In this document: one piece after another, positions 56,701 to 64,000 of the stretch
Layout: each line of letters starts with the position of its first letter
How positions within the stretch are numbered: position 1 is the stretch's first letter
Assembly (NCBI RefSeq): GCF_020166415.1
Contig: NZ_JAIQXV010000022.1
Span: 13,509-77,508 of the forward strand
Length of the DNA: 64,000 nt
Reading direction: 5' to 3'
DNA from: Deinococcus multiflagellatus
Lineage (GTDB): Bacteria > Deinococcota > Deinococci > Deinococcales > Deinococcaceae
Notes under the pieces: model-generated
What the model saw: the letters and a program-made list of their open reading frames with translations, nothing else
Databases searched by the model: none
Told to the model about the DNA's origin: nothing
Made by a program: the position numbers and the translations under genes

Positions 56701-58172
56701 ACCAGCACCCCGGCCTCTTCCAGCGTCTCGTCGCTCTCGCCCAGCTCCAGCAGAATGGCCCGCAGTTCTTCCATCGCGCCTTTCAGTTCCGTCAGCGCCT
56801 CTTCCGCCAGCTGGGCAGGTTCTGGCAGCTCCCCAGTGTCCGCGCTGTCGTCCTTCAGCCAGGAGATATCGAGGCTGTCTCCGCGCTCGGCAATCTGTTC
56901 CCGGGTGAAGCGGCGGAAACGGCCTTCCATACCGGTATCCACGCGGGCGGCCAGGGCCTCGGCGCCACCCCGGGGGTCCTCCCCAAAGGCCGCCTCAAAC
57001 TCGCGGAAATATTCCCGCGTAAACGGCGTGCGCTTCCCGAACTGCGGCATGTTCGCCCGCATGTCGTACACCCATACTTCCTGCGTGTTCCCCTTCTCCC
57101 CTGCCCCGCGCGTCAGGAACAGCACGTTCGTCTTCACGCCCTGCGCGTAGAAGATCCCGGTCGGCAGGCGCAGGAGCGTGTGCAGGCGACACTTATCCAT
57201 CAGGTTCGCCCGGATCGCCTTACCAATCCCACTCTCAAACAGCACGTTGTCCGGCAGGATCACCGCCGCGCGCCCATTCGTCTCCAGGGCGTTGTAGATG
57301 TGCTGCAGGAACGAGAACTGCTTGTTGCTCGTCTCAAAGGTCAGGTCATCCCGGGTGGGCACGCCACCGCCCTTCTTCGTGCCGAAAGGCGGGTTGCTCA
57401 GGATCAAGGTCGCCTTGCCCAGCTTTTTATAGTCGTCACTCAGTGTGTCGCCCAGGTGAATGCCGCTTTTCTCCGGGTCGTTCGCCAGGCCGTGCAGCAT
57501 CAGGTTCATCAGGGCGAGGCGCTGCGTGTCCGGCACCAGCTCCATGCCGTGGTAGGCATCCTGGTAGTAGCGCTCACGCCGCGCGTCATCCCAGGTGAAC
57601 TCGTCCTCATGCTCGCGGATGTAGTGGTGCGCCGCGATCAGGAAGCCGCCCGTACCAGCCGCCGGGTCCTGAATGCGGTCGTCACTCGTCGGCTTCATCA
57701 CCGCGACGATGGAATCAATCAAGGGCCGGGGCGTGAAGTACTGCCCGGCGCCGCTCTTCTTCTCGTTCGCGTTCTTCGCCAGCAGGCCTTCGTACAGGTC
57801 ACCCAGGCCTTCCTCGCGGGCGCTGTACCAGTCCAGCGCGTCAATGTCCGCCACCAGCTTCTTGATGGTCACCGGCTTGCGGATGAAGCTGTTCGCGTCC
57901 GCGTAGATCTGCCGCACGAGCGGCGCGCCCTTCGTGCCAAGCTCCAGCAGCGTGCGGCGGTAATGCTCGAACAGGTCCGGGGCACTCAGCTTCAGCAGGT
58001 CATCCCACCGGTACCCTTCGGGCAGCTGGTCTTCCGTGGCGGTTTCCTTCGCCATCTTCAGGAACAGCAGGTAGGTGAGTTCCGTGACGTACTGGTGGTA
58101 GGTCACGCCGTCGTCGCGCAAGTCGTTACAGAGGTTCCAGAGTTTCTGGACAATATCGATGGTCTTGGTCAT
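56697..58172 (-). CDS. hsdM: Type I restriction-modification methyltransferase subunit
   Basis: 491 residues from ATG at 58172 with AAGGA upstream (the earlier frame start at 58241 adds a Pro-rich stretch). N-terminal HsdM_N (TIDIVQKLWNLCNDLRDDGV), then the AdoMet domain: GAGQYFTPRPLIDSIVAV, motif I DPAAGTGGFLIAA, motif IV NPPFGTKKGG. N6-adenine methylation in the complex with HsdS and HsdR. Confidence 0.95.
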   Translation of the reverse strand: MTKTIDIVQKLWNLCNDLRDDGVTYHQYVTELTYLLFLKMAKETATEDQLPEGYRWDDLLKLSAPDLFEHYRRTLLELGTKGAPLVRQIYADANSFIRKPVTIKKLVADIDALDWYSAREEGLGDLYEGLLAKNANEKKSGAGQYFTPRPLIDSIVAVMKPTSDDRIQDPAAGTGGFLIAAHHYIREHEDEFTWDDARRERYYQDAYHGMELVPDTQRLALMNLMLHGLANDPEKSGIHLGDTLSDDYKKLGKATLILSNPPFGTKKGGGVPTRDDLTFETSNKQFSFLQHIYNALETNGRAAVILPDNVLFESGIGKAIRANLMDKCRLHTLLRLPTGIFYAQGVKTNVLFLTRGAGEKGNTQEVWVYDMRANMPQFGKRTPFTREYFREFEAAFGEDPRGGAEALAARVDTGMEGRFRRFTREQIAERGDSLDISWLKDDSADTGELPEPAQLAEEALTELKGAMEELRAILLELGESDETLEEAGVLV

Positions 58173-58271
58173 GGGGTCCTTGGGGGTGCCGCTCCAGGCG
58201 GGCGGGAGGCGCGGGGGCCAGGAGGTGGCTTCGCGGGTCATGCTACGCGGCGCCGGCGCGGAAATGCTGTG

Positions 58272-58865
58272 TCACGAGACCCACGCCATCACGGCGCGCG
58301 TCACCGTCCAGGTCTCCCCGTCCCGCACGAGGTGAACGTCCTTCCCGAACGCCGCCCGGTGGTCGAGCGAAATGGCGACCTGCACCATGGCCCGGCCCTG
58401 CGCCAGGTCCAGGCCCACCCGGGACACCCCGAGCAAACCGCCACGCCCTGGATACCGGTGATGGAAGGCTTGCCAGGCGGCCGAGAGGTCCCGTCCGCCC
58501 CCAAAGAGCTCTTCCATGTCTTCGGGTGAGAGCAGCTCGTACGCCGCCAGCTGGGGATGGGCTGGGTCAAGGCGGCAGGGGTGACGGCAGTTCTTGAGGA
58601 TCCAGTCGCCTTTCTCGGCCGAGTACGTCCGCTTGGCGGGTCCCTGTGCGAACGGCAGGCCCGCAAACTTGGCGTAGTCGGCGTAGTGAAAGCGGGCGGT
58701 GCCACCCGTCTCGGCCCTCAACAACTGCCGGGGCCCCCTGGAGGGAAACTCTGTCCGCAGGACCAGCTCCAGCACCTCGTACTCGTGGTCGTCCTTCAGC
58801 ACGCTCAGGGGTGGCTCCCCACTGGGCTGGCTAGGTCTTCCACCAGTCCCCTCTCCCCTGCTCAT
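58272..58865 (-). CDS. Conserved small protein within the hsd operon
   Basis: 197 residues, ATG overlapping the hsdR stop (ATGA). VLKDDHEYEVLELVLRTEFP, then SRVGLDLAQGRAMVQVAISL, and VRDGETWTVTRAVMAWVS, a widespread pattern of small proteins (S.vgf...g.alv.v....g...G.....l....g.W.v) found outside R-M too. Function unknown; might belong with R-M or be cargo within the operon. Confidence 0.65.
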   Translation of the reverse strand: MSRGEGTGGRPSQPSGEPPLSVLKDDHEYEVLELVLRTEFPSRGPRQLLRAETGGTARFHYADYAKFAGLPFAQGPAKRTYSAEKGDWILKNCRHPCRLDPAHPQLAAYELLSPEDMEELFGGGRDLSAAWQAFHHRYPGRGGLLGVSRVGLDLAQGRAMVQVAISLDHRAAFGKDVHLVRDGETWTVTRAVMAWVS

Positions 58866-61800
58866 GCGGAGGCGGCCCACACCGCCTGCGTGAGTTCCGT
58901 CAGCACGAAGTCCAGCTGGCCACTAAAGACCTTCTCGTCCAGGCGTTTGAACCCACCCGCCTGCGTCTTGAAGGGGCTGGTGGGCTCATCGAACAGGGCG
59001 CGGTCCAGGGCTCGGTTCGCCTTGAGCTGATCCGCGATGCGCCGCAACCACTGCTTCTGCAGCGGCGTCCAGTCCCGCAGGCCCATCACCCGGGCCAGGG
59101 CCGCCTCCACCCGGGCGTCAAAGGGCTGCAGAGCTTCTTTCTCCATCGCCACGCGAATAAACCCGATGATGCTTGCTGCCGCATCCACGTGCTTCGTCTG
59201 CGCGTAGGCGTTCTGCAGCACCTTCTCGCTGTACCCCTCCCGGTCCAGGGCGAGCGCCAGCGCTTTCAGGTCCGCGCGGGTCAGGTCCGCAGGTCGGGTC
59301 AGGACGGTCACCAAGGCGGGCAGACGGTCCTGGTGTTCCCGCAGGAACGTCTGGAAGGCAGTGAGGTATTCATCCGGCCGCTGGCCCCCTGGGTAGGCCT
59401 GCACCACGGAGATCACCTGGTCCTCGTGCGTGCTGATCAGCAGGGGCTGCCCCCCCCGGGTGCGCCCTTCATCCAGCAGCTTCAGGACGTCCACGGCCGG
59501 TGCCAGCCAAATCACGACGGTGGCGGGCGCTTGCCCCCGCAGGGCAGTGACGAAGGCTTCGGGGGCCAGGCCGGTGGCGGCCTGGAACTGAGCCCGGGCC
59601 GCGGGGGTGAACCGGGCCCGCAGGCGCTGGATCTTCCCGGCCAGTTCCGTCTGCAGCTGCGCGCGGGCCGCGTCATCGGGTGCAGCCTGCAGTTCCTCCA
59701 CCAGCGAGCTGAAGGTCCGCTTGGGTTGGGTCACCACTGGCGGCATGGTGGTCACGCCCGCCATCGCCTCGTATGCCCCCACCGCGTCATAGATGCGGAA
59801 CGCCGTCTTCCCGATCGCGTCGTCCCGCCGGGTGGCGCGGCCGAGCATCTGCTCAAAGAGGATGCGGCTGCCCACCCGGCGCAGGAACACGAGGTTCGTG
59901 ATGGCCGGCACGTCCACCCCGGTCGTCAGGAGGTCCACGGTCACCGCGACCGTGGGCAGCTTTTCATTCCGGTACCGGCGAATGAGCTCCAGGGGCCGGT
60001 CACTGGCCCCCGTGATCTTCACGACCGCGTCCTCGTCCAGTTCGCCGTACTGGTCCCGCAAAGCCGCTTTCATCAGGCGCACGACATCATCGGCATGCCG
60101 GTCATTCACGCAGAAGATCAGGGTCTTCTCCGGGCTGGTGGGATCAATGTGCTTGGCCAACTCCTGGCAGACGGCCTTGTTGAAGCCTTCCACGATCACC
60201 TGCCGGTTAAAGCCCTCCACCTCAATCTTCACGTCATCCGGGAGGGTGTACCGCTTGGCCTCATCCTCGCCGGGCAGGTAGCTCAGCACGGCCTCACCCT
60301 TCTCCCACGTGACACCTGTCTGGCTCAGCCGGGTTTCCAGCAGGTAGGGGGGCTCGTGGTCAATCAGATAGCCATCGAGCACCGCCTCCCGGTACGAATA
60401 CACGAAGACGGGCAGGCCGAAGATCTGGGTGGTGTGCAGGGCCGGGGTGGCGGTCAGTGCGATCTTAACCGCATCGAAGTGCTCCAAGACCCGGCGGTAT
60501 TTGCTGACGTAGTCATCCTCACTGCGCCACGTCAGCTCACCCGTGGCGAGGTCTTTGTCCAGCGTGTACCCCCGGTGCGCTTCATCCACGACGATGAGGT
60601 CGTACGTGTCCACGGCGGGAACGGTGTCGGGCTCCCCGAACAGGCGGCGCACGAAGCTCTGCACGGTGGCCACGTGCACCGCCGTGTCGGCATCCGGAGT
60701 GCCGTCATCAAGGGTTTTCAGTCCGAACGTTTCCGCGAAGGTGCGGGTGCCTTCCAGGCGGGTGGTTTCAAACGCCGCGGTCGCCTGGGCTCCCAGTGAA
60801 CTGCGGTCCACGAGAAAGAGTACGCGGCGAAACCGCCGGGCTTTGAGCAGGCGGTAGATCATGGTGATGGCGGTCTTGGTCTTCCCGGTCCCGGTCGCCA
60901 TGGCCAGCAGCAGCTCGCGCTGGCCCGCGGCGATTCCAGCTTCTGCCCGCTCAATAGCCTGCTTCTGGTAGGGCCGCAGCCCGACGTCGTAGGTCATGGC
61001 CGTGGTCTTGAGCGCCTCATCGGCCGCCTGGGCATCCTGATTCAGGAGGGCCAGCAGGCCAGCCGGACTGTGCCAGCCGCTCAGCGGCTTGGAGGGATTG
61101 GTGGACCGCCGGGCGTCCCAGAACCAGATGCCGCTCTCGTGCTGCAGTTGCCGAAGGTAGGGCCGGCCATTGGTGGCGTACAGGAAAGGCACCCGGTACT
61201 CGCCCCAGGGGCCTTCCGGGTAATCGAGGTCTTTGACGCTGGCCAGGTTGAAGTGACGGCTGTAGCGTTTGGCCTGTTCCAGGCTGCTCATGACGTTCTT
61301 CGCGGCCCGCTTGGCCTCCACCACGCCGACCAGGCGCAAGCCGATGAAAAGGGCGTAATCGGCCCAGCCACCATCGGCCGTGGGCCACTCCGAGATGGCC
61401 AGGTTCCGGCCCTTCTGCGGGCGGGTCCCTTTCTTGTAGGTGAGATGGACCGTATCCACGTCCCATCCAGCGGTCCGGAGCTGCGTGTCGATTCGCTGCC
61501 GGGTCTGCGCTTCCGTCAGTTCGATCTTTGACGCGGCCTTGCCCGCTGCTTGAATGACCGCCTCAAGCTGCGCCATGCCCTGGGCCTGCTGCTGCGCCAG
61601 GAGCGTTTGCACCTCACCCGTGGCGCGGCGCACTTCTTCTTCAGCCTCCTGCAACCGGCGGGTGAGCTCCGCCACGGAGGGAGGCGCAACCGGCGTCTGG
61701 AACTCCTGGGTCTTGAATTCTGGCTCGTGAAACGTGCGGACGTACCACACGCCCAGCACCCAGGCGTACCGCACCTGGTCGAGTGCTTCGGCCGGCGTGC

Positions 61801-62113
61801 CTTCAAAACGGTGGTTGGCGCGGTTCCCAGTTTTGCGGATCTCGTGAAAGAGGTGCTCTGCTTCGGGCGGAATCACCTCTTCACGGGCCAGGCGGTTGAG
61901 CAGGTCCAATTGCCCTTCCCCAGGCACCAGCAGTAAGCCGGTTCGGGCGGCCACCGTCTGGGCCAGGAGTTCAGCGAACTGGCGGGCTTTGATCAGGGCG
62001 GTGTTGGCGTCGTCCAGCCAGTACTTTTCGGCCAGCTCGCCGAGCCGCGCCAGTTGGGGTTCCAGGGGTTGAAGGTACGCGAAGTTGGTGGATGCGGAGG
62101 GCCGCGCAGACAT
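58862..62113 (-). CDS. hsdR: Type I restriction-modification restriction (helicase-nuclease) subunit
   Basis: 1083 residues, the usual length. N-terminal region with a PD-(D/E)xK-like segment (YALFIGLRLVGVVEAKRAAK), then SF2 helicase with Walker A LAMATGTGKTKTAITMIYRL, DEAHR (LIVVDEAHRGYTLD) and later motifs LTATPALHTTQIFG, FLRRVGSRILFEQMLGRATR. It translocates and cuts unmodified DNA with HsdM and HsdS. First gene of the operon. Confidence 0.95.
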   Translation of the reverse strand: MSARPSASTNFAYLQPLEPQLARLGELAEKYWLDDANTALIKARQFAELLAQTVAARTGLLLVPGEGQLDLLNRLAREEVIPPEAEHLFHEIRKTGNRANHRFEGTPAEALDQVRYAWVLGVWYVRTFHEPEFKTQEFQTPVAPPSVAELTRRLQEAEEEVRRATGEVQTLLAQQQAQGMAQLEAVIQAAGKAASKIELTEAQTRQRIDTQLRTAGWDVDTVHLTYKKGTRPQKGRNLAISEWPTADGGWADYALFIGLRLVGVVEAKRAAKNVMSSLEQAKRYSRHFNLASVKDLDYPEGPWGEYRVPFLYATNGRPYLRQLQHESGIWFWDARRSTNPSKPLSGWHSPAGLLALLNQDAQAADEALKTTAMTYDVGLRPYQKQAIERAEAGIAAGQRELLLAMATGTGKTKTAITMIYRLLKARRFRRVLFLVDRSSLGAQATAAFETTRLEGTRTFAETFGLKTLDDGTPDADTAVHVATVQSFVRRLFGEPDTVPAVDTYDLIVVDEAHRGYTLDKDLATGELTWRSEDDYVSKYRRVLEHFDAVKIALTATPALHTTQIFGLPVFVYSYREAVLDGYLIDHEPPYLLETRLSQTGVTWEKGEAVLSYLPGEDEAKRYTLPDDVKIEVEGFNRQVIVEGFNKAVCQELAKHIDPTSPEKTLIFCVNDRHADDVVRLMKAALRDQYGELDEDAVVKITGASDRPLELIRRYRNEKLPTVAVTVDLLTTGVDVPAITNLVFLRRVGSRILFEQMLGRATRRDDAIGKTAFRIYDAVGAYEAMAGVTTMPPVVTQPKRTFSSLVEELQAAPDDAARAQLQTELAGKIQRLRARFTPAARAQFQAATGLAPEAFVTALRGQAPATVVIWLAPAVDVLKLLDEGRTRGGQPLLISTHEDQVISVVQAYPGGQRPDEYLTAFQTFLREHQDRLPALVTVLTRPADLTRADLKALALALDREGYSEKVLQNAYAQTKHVDAAASIIGFIRVAMEKEALQPFDARVEAALARVMGLRDWTPLQKQWLRRIADQLKANRALDRALFDEPTSPFKTQAGGFKRLDEKVFSGQLDFVLTELTQAVWAASA

Positions 62114-62374
62114 AAGGGAACCTCGGGGCGGGAGATGCCGTCAGCGTAGCGCGGGCGCCCCGCCTGTTCGAGCAAAAACCTCCGTTGGGGGTGGAGCTCA
62201 GCAGCTGGCAGATCGGAGTATTCCTGAAAGGACGGTGACGGTAGAGACGTGAGGACAGCGGAGCCCCAGACACCGAAGGCCAAGGCACGCGCCCAGACTC
62301 GTGCGCAGCAGACGCAAACCGCGAAGCACGGCCTGCTTTATGCCCACCCTTAGGCCGCGCAGGCTCGACGCCGG

Positions 62375-62929
62375 GTGCTGGCGCGCCTGGTGGTGACCGG
62401 ACTGACCGTGCTGGCCGGCGCGGCTGCTCTAACCTGGCTCTTGCGTGCGCCTCCGCCTCCAGGCCTCAGTGCGGTGGACCCCGCACTTGTGCGCGAGTGG
62501 TGCACGGCCGATGCCCGGTGGGTCATGCCCACCCCAGGCAAGATGACCTTGAAGGAGGCAAGCATTCCAGTCTGGGGCAATGGTCAGTGGACCAGGACGA
62601 GCGTCGTCAGCTCACTCACCCCGATCGGCGAACCCAAACCGATGCTGCTCCGATTTCGCTGCGAGGTCACCGGCAGCAGCGCCCATGATGTTCAGGTGCA
62701 CGTGGCCATCAAATCATGGCCGCCGCCTGCCTCGCCGCTCTCCCTTTTGACCTGCGCCGGCACAGACCGCACCCCTCCTCTAGCACGACTTAAACACAGA
62801 TTTTTGCTTCCTAGACGGTATTCGTGCGTGTCTGTCAGGCTGGCGCATGATCGCTGCTCAGAACAATGCCTGTCCCTTCGGCGCTTCCTGATTGTGCGTT
62901 CAAGCTCAGGGTTTATCCGTCCCCGATGA
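62375..62929 (+). CDS. Small membrane-anchored protein, uncertain 3' end
   Basis: 184 codons from GTG. N-terminal membrane helix (VVTGLTVLAGAAALTWLL), then VDPALVREWCTADARWVMP, VTGSSAHDVQVHVAIKSWPP. The first 125 residues are protein-like; the rest is Cys/Arg-rich and may be out of frame. No family recognised. Confidence 0.45.
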   Translation: MLARLVVTGLTVLAGAAALTWLLRAPPPPGLSAVDPALVREWCTADARWVMPTPGKMTLKEASIPVWGNGQWTRTSVVSSLTPIGEPKPMLLRFRCEVTGSSAHDVQVHVAIKSWPPPASPLSLLTCAGTDRTPPLARLKHRFLLPRRYSCVSVRLAHDRCSEQCLSLRRFLIVRSSSGFIRPR

Positions 62930-63105
62930 CGCTTTCAATGGGCGCACGTGTTGCTTATCGGCTCTCCTTAGGCCACCCTGCGAAAACAGCGGACCTCGTC
63001 GACCTCTTTGAGCCTGTCGACGAATTGGGGAGTACGGTCGAAGAGCAAGCCCAGTGGTACAACCTGTGGTTCCACAGCCTCAGTGCGTCATCCGAGCTTC
63101 AATAA
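62866..63105 (+). CDS. Short hypothetical protein
   Basis: 79 codons; an in-frame ATG (62926) gives MTLSMGARVAYRLSLGHPAK followed by an acidic end. Protein-like composition, no ribosome-binding site. Unknown, could be a remnant. Confidence 0.35.
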   Translation: MPVPSALPDCAFKLRVYPSPMTLSMGARVAYRLSLGHPAKTADLVDLFEPVDELGSTVEEQAQWYNLWFHSLSASSELQ

Positions 63106-63228
63106 CGTATTGAAGGCGTGCTCATCCTTGTTTGCGCGCCCCAAGACGCAGCGCCGCATAACCCTCGCCGCTTGCGACAGGCAGATTCGGCACACGGCGG
63201 CCCATGTGCCACGTACAGTCAATGCTCG

Positions 63229-64000
63229 ATGATCTTGAGATCCATCACGCGCATCGGCCTGACTGGCCTGAGCCTCTTGGGTCTGGCGGGCGCTTGCCCG
63301 CTGGCTTTTGGTGGCATGCGGACCGATGCGGCTCGAAACTTGCCGGTGCCTTGTGCGCAGCCCCAGGTGGCCTTGGTCACCTTCACCTGCCCGGTCTCTC
63401 CCCCCACGGTCTCAGATTGGACGGTCACCATGACGGCGGCTGGGCACTGTGTGACCGATGAGCGCCACTTGGGTCTGCGTGCCGATGACGGCACGCCTCT
63501 TGCCCGAACCTACAGTGTGCGTCCGGGTGACATCATCACGACGCCCGAAGGGGTGACCATCACCACTCCCACGAAATGGCAGGACTTCAGCGCGACCACT
63601 GCGCAAATAACAGTCAGCCGGGTCAGTGCCACTGATCTGCCTGTGCCTCTGGACGCGGAGTATTCGCCCAACGTCATTCCGCTGTACCGCGTTCAGGCGT
63701 CTGAAGCGTTGGTCTCTGGCAAAGGCGCATTTTCCATTCGTGTGCCGACGGGTTCGTACGCCAGAGAATACCTGATGCCACTCAGATTTCAGGAGATATT
63801 TGTCGTGTACAGCACAGAGGATGAAGTGGATGACGAACACAGTCCATCCTCGCTGTTCAGAATTTGGCGAGAGGATCAAGTGGCGGTGGTGACAGAGAAC
63901 GCCATCACGTTCTCGACCAGTGTCCTCGATGACATCTTTATTACGGCCTATCGTCTCTCCAAACCCATACCCTATGGAGATTCTGGCACTCAGGCCGGTT
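63229..64000 (+). CDS. Lipoprotein, N-terminal part (runs off right edge)
   Basis: Open from ATG at 63229 to the window end, 257 codons. MILRSITRIGLTGLSLLGLA and GAC form a lipoprotein signal (lipobox LAGAC). The mature part is sheet-rich with repeated Asp/Thr/Val (VRPGDIITTPEGVTITTPTK, VQASEALVSGKGAFSIRVPT). C-terminus outside. No family recognised; probably surface or cell-envelope. Confidence 0.6.
   Translation, partial: MILRSITRIGLTGLSLLGLAGACPLAFGGMRTDAARNLPVPCAQPQVALVTFTCPVSPPTVSDWTVTMTAAGHCVTDERHLGLRADDGTPLARTYSVRPGDIITTPEGVTITTPTKWQDFSATTAQITVSRVSATDLPVPLDAEYSPNVIPLYRVQASEALVSGKGAFSIRVPTGSYAREYLMPLRFQEIFVVYSTEDEVDDEHSPSSLFRIWREDQVAVVTENAITFSTSVLDDIFITAYRLSKPIPYGDSGTQAG

Noticed and set aside
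59189..60799. 536-codon plus-strand frame opposite hsdR
   Set aside because: Antisense to a full-length HsdR with all motifs.

Overview
The window is GC-rich and reads like a Deinococcus-type chromosome or plasmid. That assignment is inferred from base composition, many GTG/TTG and near-leaderless starts, and gene content; no rRNA or other decisive marker is present. Most of it is accessory DNA. Positions 1 to about 34.6 kb are one long leftward prophage of siphovirus type. Read in transcription order from the right it has an early/replication block of small genes and an initiator with an embedded iteron array (34.6-27.3 kb), an interruption carrying a lipoprotein N-acyltransferase and two IS630 relics (27.2-24.0 kb), a middle block with a ParB-methyltransferase and an AlbA_2 (Schlafen-type) protein (23.7-16.3 kb), then two terminase small subunits, terminase large subunit, portal, capsid protease/scaffold, decoration protein, major capsid, head-tail connectors, tail tube, a G/GT-like overlapping pair, an HK97-gp10-like protein and the start of the tape measure, which runs off the left edge. 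An AT-richer group of cargo genes (1.76-3.8 kb) sits inside the tail operon. The terminase large gene is frameshifted exactly in its Walker A loop, so the prophage is probably packaging-defective unless the read is wrong.

From 34.7 to 38.8 kb rightward genes dominate: a HAD phosphatase, a HigB/HigA toxin-antitoxin pair with operator-like repeats, a DUF4238 protein and a tyrosine integrase followed by a 46-bp near-perfect palindrome. From 42.8 down to 38.9 kb runs a leftward four-gene locus: unknown protein, XRE-ImmA/IrrE metallopeptidase regulator, small unknown protein, and a large protein with a HEPN-like RxxxxH motif. A 40-bp perfect palindrome separates the two halves. This is a good candidate for an undescribed defence or toxin-type system.

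The stretch 42.8-44.0 kb has no convincing gene but holds a tRNA-like 53-nt element. From 44.0 to 51.0 kb is a second small mobile-element module. It has a divergent pair of regulators (an 80-aa XRE protein and a 222-aa regulator) with three 15-bp pseudo-palindromic operators between them, and related sites in front of neighbouring genes. These include a 495-aa repeat protein translationally coupled to a small exported peptide/lipoprotein (an arrangement like Rap-Phr or AimR-AimP), and an overlapping rightward cassette of seven small phage-like proteins, several with zinc-ribbon cysteine pairs.

Positions 51.1-55.0 kb hold an sce7726-type nuclease facing a beta-family protein tail to tail, and a repeat-rich SARP-like regulator divergent from a 52-aa secreted peptide. 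Positions 55.1-62.1 kb encode a complete type I restriction-modification system (HsdR, a small conserved protein, HsdM, and an HsdS with an AT-hook tail). The right edge carries short uncertain genes and the start of a lipoprotein gene that runs out of the window.
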